A stretch of DNA of 35,177 nt, taken from positions 1-35,177 of the forward strand of contig JAPHTF010000158.1 of NCBI GenBank assembly GCA_026197095.1. The letters run 5' to 3'. Position 1 is the first letter of the stretch, and each line of letters begins with the position of its first letter. Shown here piece by piece: positions 25,971 to 34,936 of this stretch. Source of the stretch: Gammaproteobacteria bacterium (lineage in GTDB: Bacteria > Pseudomonadota > Gammaproteobacteria > UBA6429 > Thiohalophilaceae). The notes below the pieces were generated by a model that was not told the DNA's origin, ran no database searches, and was given only the letters and a program-made list of their open reading frames with translations. The position numbers and the translations under genes were made by a program.

Positions 25971-26864
25971 TTAAAGCGAGGCTAATAACTGGTCAATCAT
26001 GTTTTCAGCTTGCATGCCATAACCACCACCAAATAAATGATAGTGATTTAAAATATGGTAAAGGTTATACAGTTTTTTGCGTTGCTGATAACCTTTATCG
26101 AGAGGCCAGGCTTCCTTGTATGCCGAATAAAAATCAGCAGGAAAACCGCCAAACAATTCAGTCATGGCAATATCGGCTTCACGATCACCAAAATAAACCG
26201 CAGGATCATAAATGACCGGCTCTGCATTTTTCAAATAAGCATAATTACCCGACCATAAATCACCATGTAACAATGAAGCTTCAGGTTGATAGCCAATAAA
26301 AAACTGATCTAGCTCTGCGCTTAACGCTTTGCCTTTTATATATAAAGACTGGCCGCCACCTTTTTGCCTTGCCAAATCAAGCTGAAAACCTAAACGGTTT
26401 TGCCGCCAGAAATCTATCCAGTTACCCGCACAGGTGTTGATCTGCCTGGTTGAACCTATCGTATTATCTCGAGACCAGCCAAACTGTGGAGATGTTGTTT
26501 TATGCATTAAAGCCAGTTGTTGACCTAAATGAGTTGCCGAATCTCTCGCACCAGCACCTAAGCTCAGGTTCTCCAGCACCAAATAGCTTTGATTTTCTAC
26601 AACCCCACTGCAAATAACATGTGGAACATGGATGGCTCGTGACTTTTCAATTTCACCAAGCCCTGCAGCTTCTGCTTCAAACATATCGAGCATGTTTTTT
26701 TTGTTCAGTTTTATAAAAAAACGAGCTGTTTCCTGTCCAATCAGGCCATCTATACGGTAGGCCTGATTAATATCTCCACCAGAAACAGAACTATGCTTTT
26801 TTAACTGAAAATCACTTTCTATTGAGGTGCTTATTTCTTGCTCAATCTTGACCCAAATTGACAC
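25971..26864 (-). CDS. Fructosamine kinase family protein
   Basis: A 297-residue protein of the FN3K/YniA aminoglycoside-phosphotransferase-like fold. Motifs: the SVSGGDINQAYRI nucleotide-binding region, VLENL hinge, catalytic LLHGDLWSGNYAY and metal-binding YDPAVYFGDREADIAM, plus ELFGGFPADFYSAY and the C-terminal YHILNHYHLFGGGY segment. Eukaryotic FN3K phosphorylates glycated lysines for deglycation; bacterial members probably act similarly on small or protein-bound sugar amines. It is the first gene of the minus-strand pair with the acyltransferase and faces priA across a 537-base gap. Confidence 0.92.
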   Translation of the reverse strand: MSIWVKIEQEISTSIESDFQLKKHSSVSGGDINQAYRIDGLIGQETARFFIKLNKKNMLDMFEAEAAGLGEIEKSRAIHVPHVICSGVVENQSYLVLENLSLGAGARDSATHLGQQLALMHKTTSPQFGWSRDNTIGSTRQINTCAGNWIDFWRQNRLGFQLDLARQKGGGQSLYIKGKALSAELDQFFIGYQPEASLLHGDLWSGNYAYLKNAEPVIYDPAVYFGDREADIAMTELFGGFPADFYSAYKEAWPLDKGYQQRKKLYNLYHILNHYHLFGGGYGMQAENMIDQLLASL

Positions 26865-27401
26865 AGAATCTCTCCATAAGTGAGCAATTTTTGCTCATAT
26901 TTATTCATACAGTTTATTCTTCATGATAATGATAAACTCGCTCAATATTATTTAGTGTTAATTGAACAGGTTTTTACAAAAAAGGGCTGATTTCACCGCC
27001 CGGATTACATGAAAATTTTCATTGGATCAAGAAAAAAATCATTAAAAATTCACTTTTATGCACAGCCTTAACAATAACAACAACTTAGCTTCATAAAAAT
27101 GTCATGAAGTGTCAAAAACGCTATAAAAACAATATAAACCATTGAAATATATAGAATTATTATTCAGTACAAATTGTAACCAATTTAACATTTATGCAGT
27201 AAAACAGGGTAAATAATGTATAAAAATACATTTCATCCACAGACTTATCCACAGCTTCTGTGGATAACTAACAAACTAGTGTATAGACAATAACTTAGCT
27301 CAGTTAAGCTAGAAAGACTGTGAGATAAATTAGCTAACTATACAATTTTTAGCCTCATAAATATTAGAAAAAACGAACGCTTAAACGAGCCATTATTTGA
27401 A
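26865..27401. promoter_or_regulatory. 537-base AT-rich divergent gap upstream of priA with clustered DnaA boxes
   Basis: No gene is seen. Two perfect DnaA boxes face each other: TTATCCACA at 27245-27253 and its complement TGTGGATAA at 27259-27267. A third consensus box, TTATGCACA, lies at 27056-27064, and a one-mismatch box at 27233-27241. Between and around them the DNA is very AT-rich (27100-27240). This could be a DnaA-regulated promoter region for priA, a DnaA-titration site, or less likely part of a replication origin. Promoters of both flanking genes must also lie here. Confidence 0.55.
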
Positions 27402-29621
27402 ATGAAGTACGCCTATTTTCGCATTGCCATTCCCACCCCACTAAGGCGTTATTTTGACTACCTTGCACCGGCAAATATACAGGCTAAAACACCTCAGCCT
27501 GGGGTACGCGTAAAGGTGCCTTTTGGGCGGCAAACGCTGGTTGGAATATTGCTCGACGTTGTGCATGAAACAGACGTTCCAGGCAATAAATTAAAACCCG
27601 TTATCGAGGTATTAGATGAACTCCCTGTTTTTGATAGTGAGCTTTTGCAACTGCTGCGTTGGTGTAGCGCTTATTATCACCACCCAATCGGTGAGGTCAT
27701 GCAGAATGCCTTACCGGTGAAATTACGCCAGGGAGCGAACACCCATATAAAAGGTATCCGGCGATGGCAGATTACACCTGAAGGAGAAACCGTCGAGCCG
27801 CAAAGTTTGAAACGTGCCGCCAAACAAATTGCTTTGCTTGGCGATCTAAAGCAGGCATCTTCTGGTTTGTTAGACTCACAGCTCTCTGAACAGCATGTTG
27901 GCTGGCGCCCTGTAATGAAACGGCTGCAGGAAAAAGGCTGGGTTAAGTCTGTTGAGGAAAATGCATTGCCCATTGCAACTCCAATAAACTCTGCACCGGT
28001 ACTCAATCCAGACCAGCAACACGCGATTAACCGTATTATTGAGCAACGCGATCACTTTCATGCCTTTGTCCTTGAAGGGGTAACCGGTAGCGGCAAAACT
28101 GAAGTTTACCTGCAGGTCATTGAGGACATTATTAAACAAGGTAAGCAAGCGCTGGTGCTGGTGCCTGAAATTGGCCTCACGCCTCAATTATTCGATCGCT
28201 TCTTAAAACGACTTGATGGTCGTATCGCCATTATGCATTCAGGCTTAAACGATGAAGAGCGTTTACAGGCCTGGTTAAACACCCAGGCAGGTTCCGCTGA
28301 TGTTATTATTGGAACGCGTTCTGCCGTCTTTAGCCCGTTATTACGACCCGGTATTATCATTATTGACGAAGAACATGATCTCTCATTCAAGCAACAAGAC
28401 GGTTTTCGTTATTCGGCACGTGATCTTGCTGTTAAACGGGCACGTGATTTAAATATTCCTATTGTACTAGGCTCAGCCACACCTTCTTTAGAAACGTTAT
28501 ATAACGCGTTGCAACATCGCTATGAAACCTTGTTGCTACCTGAACGTGCAGGCGAGGCAAAACCCCCTGTGATTCGTTTGCTCGATGTACGCAGCCAGAA
28601 AATGGAACATGGCATATCCGCACAACTGCTACATAAAATGAAAGAACACCTTGAGCGTGACTCACAGGTTTTATTATTTTTAAATCGCCGCGGCTTTGCA
28701 CCGGTTCTGATGTGTCACGAATGTGGCTGGCATGCCTTGTGTCCACGTTGTGATGCGCACATGACATTGCATCAAAGTAATTCACAACTGCGTTGTCACC
28801 ACTGTGGCACTGAGCAGTACCAACCAAAAGTCTGTCCAAAATGTCACAGTGAAGACTTATTGCAAATGGGCTTTGGTACTGAGCGTATAGAGCAGGCTTT
28901 AAATGAACTTTTTCCTCACTATCACGTGATACGCATAGATCGTGATAGCACTCGCCGCAAAGGATCAATGCAAAAGCTGCTAACAGAGATTAATAATGGC
29001 AAACGACAAATTTTAATCGGCACACAAATGCTGGCGAAGGGCCATCACTTTCCTAATGTCACCTTAGTGGCTATGTTAAACGCCGATCATGGTTTATACA
29101 GTTCAGACTTTCGCGCTTCTGAACGAATGGGGCAACTCATTTTACAGGTCGCCGGTCGTGCAGGGCGTGAAGAAAAAGAAGGTGAAGTGTTGATCCAGAC
29201 ACATCATCCTGATCATCCTTTATTTACCCCTTTACTCAAACATGATTACCCGGGTTTTGCCGAAAGCTTAATTGAAGAAAGGCAACAAACTGAATTGCCC
29301 CCGTTTACTCACCTGGCATTACTACGTGCTGAAGCGGTTGATCAAAAAAGCCCAATGGTATTTCTGGAACAAGCTCGCTTGTTGCTAGAACAAGTTGGAC
29401 AAGTTAATTCGGCCAATCAAAACGACGTGATGTTGATGGGGCCTTTCCCTGCGTTAATGGAACGTCGTGCTGGCCGCTATCGTGCACAACTCCTTATCCA
29501 GGCGAATAGCCGCAAACAACTGCAAGCACTTTTTGCCTCAGGCATTAGCCAAATTGAAAAGGAACAAACAGCAAAAAAAGTCCGCTGGTCGATTGATATT
29601 GATCCCCAGGATTTGATGTAG
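27402..29621 (+). CDS. priA: Primosomal replication restart helicase
   Basis: A 739-residue protein that restarts stalled forks by loading the primosome. The N-terminal 3'-end-binding and winged-helix parts (about 1-200) precede a helicase core with Walker A GVTGSGKTEVY, IIDEEHD (motif II), GSATPSLET (motif III), and later helicase motifs GTQMLAKGHHFPNVTLV and QVAGRAGRE. The zinc-binding domain lies inside (CHECGWHALCPRCD, CHHCG, CPKCH; eight cysteines). Length matches E. coli PriA (732). The last codons are part of a 12-base tandem repeat continuing past the stop. No strong ribosome site precedes the ATG. Confidence 0.97.
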   Translation: MKYAYFRIAIPTPLRRYFDYLAPANIQAKTPQPGVRVKVPFGRQTLVGILLDVVHETDVPGNKLKPVIEVLDELPVFDSELLQLLRWCSAYYHHPIGEVMQNALPVKLRQGANTHIKGIRRWQITPEGETVEPQSLKRAAKQIALLGDLKQASSGLLDSQLSEQHVGWRPVMKRLQEKGWVKSVEENALPIATPINSAPVLNPDQQHAINRIIEQRDHFHAFVLEGVTGSGKTEVYLQVIEDIIKQGKQALVLVPEIGLTPQLFDRFLKRLDGRIAIMHSGLNDEERLQAWLNTQAGSADVIIGTRSAVFSPLLRPGIIIIDEEHDLSFKQQDGFRYSARDLAVKRARDLNIPIVLGSATPSLETLYNALQHRYETLLLPERAGEAKPPVIRLLDVRSQKMEHGISAQLLHKMKEHLERDSQVLLFLNRRGFAPVLMCHECGWHALCPRCDAHMTLHQSNSQLRCHHCGTEQYQPKVCPKCHSEDLLQMGFGTERIEQALNELFPHYHVIRIDRDSTRRKGSMQKLLTEINNGKRQILIGTQMLAKGHHFPNVTLVAMLNADHGLYSSDFRASERMGQLILQVAGRAGREEKEGEVLIQTHHPDHPLFTPLLKHDYPGFAESLIEERQQTELPPFTHLALLRAEAVDQKSPMVFLEQARLLLEQVGQVNSANQNDVMLMGPFPALMERRAGRYRAQLLIQANSRKQLQALFASGISQIEKEQTAKKVRWSIDIDPQDLM

Positions 29622-29657
29622 GATCTGATGTAGGTTCTGATGTAGCTTTTAATGTAA
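29610..29657 (+). repeat. 12-base tandem repeat across the priA stop codon
   Basis: Four consecutive 12-base units: GATTTGATGTAG (29610-29621, including the stop), GATCTGATGTAG, GTTCTGATGTAG and a divergent CTTTTAATGTAA. The first is the end of priA (Asp-Leu-Met-stop), so the stop codon itself has been duplicated in frame. Confidence 0.85.
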
Positions 29658-29763
29658 GTATTGGCCTACGAAAGTAACCTTTTATCTATGTATTTCAACT
29701 CTCTGTAACCTTTCTCTCTTGCAATCTAACAGCTAACTTCATAACCTCATAACTTCACTTGTT

Positions 29764-29865
29764 ATGGACGAATATAAGCGGTTTATTATGTTTTGGCGCA
29801 TACAACTTGATGAATACATTGAAGGCTTTAAATGCCACGCCAAAAACGTAAAGAATAAATATTAA
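29764..29865 (+). CDS. Possible 33-residue small ORF ahead of the 449-residue gene
   Basis: ATG 29764 to TAA 29863-29865 encodes a 33-residue, aromatic and basic peptide (starts MDEYKRFIMFWR). No Shine-Dalgarno sequence precedes it. Its stop lies within the ribosome site of the next gene, so it could be translationally coupled. It may equally be chance. Confidence 0.2.
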   Translation: MDEYKRFIMFWRIQLDEYIEGFKCHAKNVKNKY

Positions 29866-29876
29866 GGGGAAACATT

Positions 29877-31226
29877 GTGCCTAGACACATTCGAAATATA
29901 TTAATTGCAGCATTACTTGCAATACTTGCGCTTGTTGCGGGTATCAATGGTTATATTCATCACCAGTTTAAAACGAATATTGATAACACCTTAAGCTCCA
30001 TTCAGATGTTTGCACAGGTGAAATACAGTGAATTATCGACATCTATCATCTCAGGAAAAGTTGAATTAAAAAATGTGCGCGTCTCCGCGCAATTTTTACC
30101 CGAACAAATTAATCTCGGTAACATTACTTTAGAAACACCGGGCTTCTTATACATGTTAAGTGGCCCTGAAAATGCCCGAAAAGGTGAATTCCCGGATCAT
30201 TTGGGTTTTGCTATTGATGATTTTTATATCGACATGAATGGTGCAACGGCAGAATGGTTAAATAAATTAGTTAAACGTATGCAACCTGTATACGGCAGCC
30301 AGCGTAAGATATGCGGCGGCAAATCTATTTTTGGTCCCAGTGATTATAAAGAAATGGGTTATGCCCGGGTCATGTCAAACATGCGTATGGCATATGACTT
30401 TAATAAAAGCAGAAAAACACTCACCATTGATGTAACCGGAAAAACACGCAATATGGGGAACGTCTCTGCCCGTGCTTTAGTTTCTAATATCAGCAGCATG
30501 AAATCAGCAAACATGATGCAAGGCGGCTTACCCCAGCTCACCAGTGTTGAAGTCAATTATAAAGATGATACTTATACGCCTCGCATTATTAAGTATTGCT
30601 CAGATCTCGATAAAACAAAAAAAGAAGAATTTATTGAGGCTGAAGTTAAACAACCCGATGAATATTTTTACATGCTTTGGGGGTTTTCACCGGGTGATGG
30701 CTTGCGCGACGCGTATAAAGACTTTTTATTAAAGCCTGACTTAGTGACATTAACTTTAGCTCCGAGTAAAGAATTCAATCCCATGATGCTCTCTATGATG
30801 TCGAGCAATGAGATTATAGATGCGTTAAATGTTCGTTTAAAAATAAATGGTCTGCTGGTAACTGACCTGAGTTATAAAGCCCCGCCAGCTGGCTTTATTG
30901 AAAACTTTGAACGACGCCTGGCTAATAGCCTGGACTTTAATTCACTCATGCGTGGTGAACCCGTTAAAGAACCTGAGCCCGTAATAGAGCCTAAGGTAGT
31001 CGTTAAAGCTGTTGCGGCATATCACCCAATTAGCCTGGCTCAGGCTCCACAACATATAAATGACTTTGTCCGCATTACGACTAAATCAGGCAATGAACGC
31101 AAAGGTCAACTATTACGCCTCGATCAGAATAACCTTTATGTGCAGAAAAAAGTCAGCGGTGGAAAATTCACCATGACTGTGCCGCGCTCGAAAATTAAAA
31201 CCATTGAAGCTTATTTTTCGAAATAA
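29877..31226 (+). CDS. Membrane-anchored protein of unknown function with C-terminal Sm-like barrel pattern
   Basis: A 449-residue protein starting at GTG, 7 bases after AAGGGG (29864-29869). Residues about 7-25 are a single N-terminal membrane anchor, so most of the protein is probably periplasmic. The large middle region (30-370) is beta-rich, with ISGKVELKNVRVSAQFLPEQ near residues 58-77, a pattern reminiscent of AsmA/YdgA-type proteins. Two cysteines occur (RKICGGKS, IKYCSDLD). A Pro/Glu/Val hinge (about 364-380) is followed by a small barrel-like domain (FVRITTKSGNERKGQLLRLD...VPRSKIKTIEAYF), which resembles Sm/LSm-like folds. It lies between priA and argS on the same strand. I do not recognise a named family. 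Confidence 0.75.
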   Translation: MPRHIRNILIAALLAILALVAGINGYIHHQFKTNIDNTLSSIQMFAQVKYSELSTSIISGKVELKNVRVSAQFLPEQINLGNITLETPGFLYMLSGPENARKGEFPDHLGFAIDDFYIDMNGATAEWLNKLVKRMQPVYGSQRKICGGKSIFGPSDYKEMGYARVMSNMRMAYDFNKSRKTLTIDVTGKTRNMGNVSARALVSNISSMKSANMMQGGLPQLTSVEVNYKDDTYTPRIIKYCSDLDKTKKEEFIEAEVKQPDEYFYMLWGFSPGDGLRDAYKDFLLKPDLVTLTLAPSKEFNPMMLSMMSSNEIIDALNVRLKINGLLVTDLSYKAPPAGFIENFERRLANSLDFNSLMRGEPVKEPEPVIEPKVVVKAVAAYHPISLAQAPQHINDFVRITTKSGNERKGQLLRLDQNNLYVQKKVSGGKFTMTVPRSKIKTIEAYFSK

Positions 31227-31254
31227 ACAGTCATTATAAAGTCTGTAATTTAAC

Positions 31255-31357
31255 GCAAAGGATGCGAAGGTGCTAAGGTGCTAAGGTGCTAAGGTGCTAA
31301 GGTGCTAAGGTCACAAAGTTTTTTGTTATGTGTTCTTTGCGTCTTCGCATCCTTTGC
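31255..31357. repeat. Inverted-repeat element, family 2, containing an 8-base tandem array
   Basis: Perfect 15-base terminal inverted repeat: GCAAAGGATGCGAAG (31255-31269) and CTTCGCATCCTTTGC (31343-31357). Inside the left side are five perfect copies of GTGCTAAG (31270-31309). This is the type of small hairpin repeat with GCAAAG/CTTTGC ends that is dispersed in many bacterial genomes. It lies between the 449-residue gene and argS. Confidence 0.9.
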
Positions 31358-31437
31358 AATTCATTTCAGTAATGACTTACCGCAATGTAGTCTGTGTTAA
31401 ATAGTCGTGACTCCTGTACCTTTAGCCGCCAAGCCAG

Positions 31438-31446
31438 TGATATAAT
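31438..31446 (+). promoter_or_regulatory. Extended -10 promoter for argS
   Basis: TGATATAAT contains a perfect TATAAT (31441-31446) preceded by the extended -10 TGn. No good -35 lies at the usual distance, which is acceptable for an extended -10. It lies 48 bases before the argS ATG. Confidence 0.55.
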
Positions 31447-31493
31447 CGGCTTTTTTTCAAGCAAGCCGTAAAACCAGGTTAATTATTTAGATC

Positions 31494-33263
31494 ATGAAAG
31501 CAGCACTCAAAGCATTACTCGAACAAGTTGTCATAAACCTTAAAAAAGACGGTGTCCTGGCTGACGATGTCAATCCCAAAATAGTCATTGAACATACCCG
31601 TGACCCCAGTCATGGTGACTTTGCCTCTAACCTCGCCATGATGCTGGCCAAAGCCGCAGGTCAAAAGCCGCGCGATCTGGCTGAAAAAATTGTTGCTGCA
31701 CTTCCTGAAAATAATGATATTGATAAAGTCGACATTGCGGGTCCAGGCTTCATCAACTTTTTTATGAATGCCAATACTCTGACCTCTGTCATACCCGCAA
31801 TTCTTGATGCTGGTGAAGTCTATGGACACTCAACGATTGGTAATGGCAAACGTGTTCAGGTTGAATTTGTTTCTGCCAATCCAACAGGGCCTTTACATGT
31901 GGGTCATGGTCGTGGCGCGGCCTATGGTGCCGCTGTTGCAGATTTATTGGCGGCTGCCGGTTTCCAGGTTCACCGTGAATATTATGTGAATGATGCTGGT
32001 CGCCAGATGGACATTCTCTGTGCCAGTGTCTGGGTGCGTTATTTAAGCCTCTGCGGTGCTTTGCCCGATCTGGATTATCTTCCTGCTAATGGTTACAAAG
32101 GTGATTATGTCTGGGATGTTGCCGCTCATTTACACCGCAACAATGGTGATAAATTCCAAAAACAGTGGAGCGACATAAGCCAGGAACTTCCTGCCGATGA
32201 ACCTGACGGTGGCGATAAAGAAAAATTTATTGATGCCGTGATTAACATGGCAAAAGAGCAATTAGGCGCTGAAGATTATCGCTTTATTTTTGATACCGGC
32301 CTGAATTACATTCTTGATGATATTCGTGATGACTTAGCGCACTTTGGTGTTGTTTATGAAGAATGGTTTTCGGAGCGCAGCTTAACAGATAACGGATTAG
32401 TGAAAGACGCGGTTGAACGTTTACAAAAAACCGGGCATGTTGATGAAAGAGAAGGCGCGCTGTGGTTTAAGTCAACCGACTTTGGTGATGAAAAAGATCG
32501 TGTCCTTGTGCGTGCCAATGGTCAATCCACTTATTTTGCTTCTGACATTGCTTATCATATGAATAAACTTGAACGTGGTTACGATCAGGTTATTGATGTC
32601 TGGGGCGCCGATCACCATGGCTATGTCCCTCGTGTAAGAGCAGCCATGGAAGCGGTCGGTGATGATCCTTCAAAGCTTCATGTATTGTTAGTTCAGTTTG
32701 CTATTCTTTATCGTGGTAAAGAAAAAATGCAAATGTCGACGCGCTCCGGGGAATTTGTCACCTTGCGTCAGTTACGTAAAGAAGTGGGCAGTGATGCCGC
32801 ACGGTTCTTTTATGTCATGCGTAAGTGTGAACAGCATCTTGATTTTGATCTGGATCTTGCCAAGTCAAAATCCAATGAGAATCCGATGTATTACATTCAA
32901 TATGCACATGCCCGTGTTTGTAGTGTTTTACGCCAGCTTGATGAAAAAGGCTTTACGCATGATCAAGAGGCAGGCTTTGAAAGTCTCGACAAATTAAGCG
33001 AACCACACGAACAAGCACTCATGACGACATTATCAAAGTTTGCTGAACTCGTTGAAAAAGCCGCGTTGAATCATGAGCCACATCAGCTTGCGCATTACTT
33101 ACGCGACTTAGCGAATGATTTTCATACTTATTACAATGCCCATCAGTTTATTGTTGATGATGAAGTTATCCGTAATGCACGTCTTTGTTTAATAAAAGCG
33201 ACAAAACAGGTATTACAAAATGGACTGGGTTTACTCGGGGTATCTGCGCCGGATGAAATGTAA
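31494..33263 (+). CDS. argS: Arginyl-tRNA synthetase
   Basis: A 589-residue class Ia synthetase (E. coli ArgS has 577) that charges tRNA-Arg. The N-terminal Add-1 domain (1-110) leads into [19 protein letters not shown], where HVGH is the HIGH signature. The family variant of KMSKS is [10 protein letters not shown]. The anticodon-binding DALR domain closes the protein ([16 protein letters not shown]... to ...[12 protein letters not shown]). The start at ATG 31494 follows a TATAAT promoter. The order priA - (unknown) - argS - SPOR gene is a recognised gammaproteobacterial arrangement. Confidence 0.98.
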   Translation: MKAALKALLEQVVINLKKDGVLADDVNPKIVIEHTRDPSHGDFASNLAMMLAKAAGQKPRDLAEKIVAALPENNDIDKVDIAGPGFINFFMNANTLTSVIPAILDAGEVYGHSTIGNGKRVQVEFVSANPTGPLHVGHGRGAAYGAAVADLLAAAGFQVHREYYVNDAGRQMDILCASVWVRYLSLCGALPDLDYLPANGYKGDYVWDVAAHLHRNNGDKFQKQWSDISQELPADEPDGGDKEKFIDAVINMAKEQLGAEDYRFIFDTGLNYILDDIRDDLAHFGVVYEEWFSERSLTDNGLVKDAVERLQKTGHVDEREGALWFKSTDFGDEKDRVLVRANGQSTYFASDIAYHMNKLERGYDQVIDVWGADHHGYVPRVRAAMEAVGDDPSKLHVLLVQFAILYRGKEKMQMSTRSGEFVTLRQLRKEVGSDAARFFYVMRKCEQHLDFDLDLAKSKSNENPMYYIQYAHARVCSVLRQLDEKGFTHDQEAGFESLDKLSEPHEQALMTTLSKFAELVEKAALNHEPHQLAHYLRDLANDFHTYYNAHQFIVDDEVIRNARLCLIKATKQVLQNGLGLLGVSAPDEM

Positions 33264-33302
33264 ATGCACTAGAAATGTAATATTAAAACGCTATCGACCT
33301 TA

Positions 33303-33387
33303 ACGTCATTCCGGTAGTCTTTAAAGCCGGAATCCAGTGTCGATGATATAGTATAGATGCCTGCTCAAGAACATAGCGGAATGACGT
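33303..33387. repeat. Inverted-repeat element, family 3 (GTCATTCCGG...GGAATGAC type)
   Basis: ACGTCATTCCG (33303-33313) and its perfect complement CGGAATGACGT (33377-33387) enclose an internal smaller hairpin (CCGG 33311-33314 with CCGG 33327-33330). The GTCATTCC/GGAATGAC ends are typical of small dispersed bacterial repeats. It lies just after argS and may act as its 3' hairpin. Confidence 0.88.
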
Positions 33388-33440
33388 ACAACTATTTGAA
33401 TTTAGTTTTTTTCTAAAAATTTATTAAAGCAAAATTACCC

Positions 33441-34037
33441 ATGCCCAGAGACTACGCAAAAAGCCACCATAAAGAACAAAAACCCATTCCTGGCTGGATA
33501 TGGATGATGGCAGGTTTAATCATCGGCCTGTTTGTGGCGCTGCTCGTTTATATAAAAGACAATAGCTCAGGAAAACTCGCTATTACCGAAACTGTTGCAA
33601 AAGTTTTTCAGCCACAAAAACAAACTGATACACGTGATGTAAAAAATTCTCAGCCAACTGAACCACATGCACCGCCTGAACCTGCAAGCAGTACTAAACC
33701 AAAGTTTGATTTTTATACTATTTTGCCAGAATTAGAAGTAGCTATTCCTGAGCAGGAGTTAATTAACTCTGCAGACGATTCCAGCGAAAGCAAATCAATC
33801 CAACAATACATTCTTCAAGCCGGATCTTTTAAAAAATTTGAAGAAGCAGACAAACTAAAAGCTCGCCTTGCTTTAGAAGGCATTGAAGCTGATATTCAAA
33901 AAGTTAAAATAAATGACTCTGATACCTGGCACCGTGTGCGTATTGGCCCATTAAGTAATGTCAAAGCACTCAATCAAACCCGACTGCGGTTAAGAAATTT
34001 AGGTATTGCTTCCATCGTAGTAAAAAACAAAAGCTAA
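33441..34037 (+). CDS. SPOR-domain protein (FtsN-like)
   Basis: A 198-residue bitopic membrane protein. It has a short basic cytoplasmic N-terminus, a single membrane helix (about 19-42), a Pro/Lys/Thr-rich periplasmic linker (about 45-115), and a C-terminal SPOR domain (about 120-197; YILQAGSFKKFEEADKLKARL ... WHRVRIGPL) that binds denuded peptidoglycan. Position after argS and overall layout match the FtsN-like protein of many gammaproteobacteria. It is shorter than E. coli FtsN (319), and the essential FtsN motif could not be identified, so the specific division role is not assigned. Confidence 0.88.
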   Translation: MPRDYAKSHHKEQKPIPGWIWMMAGLIIGLFVALLVYIKDNSSGKLAITETVAKVFQPQKQTDTRDVKNSQPTEPHAPPEPASSTKPKFDFYTILPELEVAIPEQELINSADDSSESKSIQQYILQAGSFKKFEEADKLKARLALEGIEADIQKVKINDSDTWHRVRIGPLSNVKALNQTRLRLRNLGIASIVVKNKS

Positions 34038-34053
34038 TCTTTAAAAAAATTTA

Positions 34054-34127
34054 AACCACAGAGGACACGGGGGTTCACAGAGAACAACAAGTAAAAACTC
34101 TGTGTACCTTTGTGCGCTCTGTGGTTA
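34054..34127. repeat. Inverted-repeat element, family 1 copy B
   Basis: Left arm 34055-34083 (ACCACAGAGGACACGG...) and right arm 34098-34126 (...GCGCTCTGTGGTT) are near-complementary with a 14-base loop. It is the same family as 17518-17656 but lacks the long AT-rich spacer. It lies between the SPOR and metallopeptidase genes and may act as a transcription end hairpin. Confidence 0.87.
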
Positions 34128-34187
34128 GTTCTGATAAAAATTATATCTTTCGTAGTTCAGCATTAAATTCTATGTGATACTTTCCTT

Positions 34188-34871
34188 ATGCATTTTATTG
34201 TCATTCTACTTTTAGTTATTGCGCTTTTATTTGGGCCGCAATGGTGGGCGCAATATACTTTTCGTCGTTATGCAAAACCTTTAGATCGACTTCAGGGCAC
34301 AGGCGGTGAACTCGCCCGGCACTTACTTGATCGATTTGAAATGCCACATGTCAAAGTAGAAAAAACCGATCCGGATTCAGATCATTATGATCCTAACGAT
34401 TTAGCCGTACGTTTATCGCCGACTAATTTTGATAACAAATCATTAACGGCTATTGCAGTTGCGGCTCATGAAGTCGGACATGCTATTCAACATCATCGCA
34501 AAGAATCATTATTAGCCTGGCGAAGTCGCCTGGCTATTTTTGCAGGTGCAGTACAAAAATTTGGTGTTGCAGCCATGATGATCATGCCGGTGGTTACTGC
34601 AGTTACGCGTGTGCCTGCACTTGGTGGTTTTTTGTTTTTAGTGGGTATTGGTTCGATGTTTATGGCAACACTGGTGCATCTCATTACCTTGCCGGTCGAA
34701 ACGGATGCCAGTTTTAACAAGGCATTACCTATACTAGAAGCAGGATATGTTGAAGCAGAAGACATACCTAAAGTTCGCCGTATATTACGCGCTGCTGCAT
34801 TAACTTATTTAGCCGGCTCAATGGCAAGCCTGTTAAACCTATGGCGCTGGATTGCGATACTTAAAAGATAA
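34188..34871 (+). CDS. YugP-type zinc metallopeptidase, membrane-bound
   Basis: A 227-residue protein of the Zn_peptidase_2 (YugP-like) family. An N-terminal membrane helix (about 2-20) precedes the family core DHYDPNDLAVRLSPTNF and AVAAHEVGHAIQHH, with zinc-binding HEVGH at 94-98. Two more membrane segments (about 118-140 and 142-168) and a C-terminal helix with LTYLAGSMASLLNLWRW follow. Catalytic residues are intact. Biological substrate is unknown for this family. In many relatives hslVU follows the SPOR gene; this gene occupies that place instead. Confidence 0.9.
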   Translation: MHFIVILLLVIALLFGPQWWAQYTFRRYAKPLDRLQGTGGELARHLLDRFEMPHVKVEKTDPDSDHYDPNDLAVRLSPTNFDNKSLTAIAVAAHEVGHAIQHHRKESLLAWRSRLAIFAGAVQKFGVAAMMIMPVVTAVTRVPALGGFLFLVGIGSMFMATLVHLITLPVETDASFNKALPILEAGYVEAEDIPKVRRILRAAALTYLAGSMASLLNLWRWIAILKR

Positions 34872-34890
34872 AATCAACATTAAATCTTCA

Positions 34891-34908
34891 GCCATGTTAA
34901 TTCATGGC
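34891..34908. other. Perfect hairpin between convergent genes
   Basis: GCCATG (34891-34896) and CATGGC (34903-34908) around TTAATT. It sits in the gap between the metallopeptidase and the minus-strand partial gene, where a terminator is expected, but no T tract follows on either strand. Confidence 0.3.
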
Positions 34909-34936
34909 AAAAACATACTCAGTCTGAGGATCAAGC

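Noticed and set aside
26865-27401. Replication origin oriC
   Set aside because: DnaA boxes are present, but the usual neighbours (dnaA, mnmG, rnpA) are absent and the skew cannot be computed; kept only as a DnaA-box finding.
28459-28968. Minus-strand ORF of 169 codons
   Set aside because: Antisense to the priA helicase and zinc-binding region; no independent support.
31270-31309. CRISPR array
   Set aside because: Units are 8 bases long without spacers; it is a simple tandem repeat inside a palindromic element.
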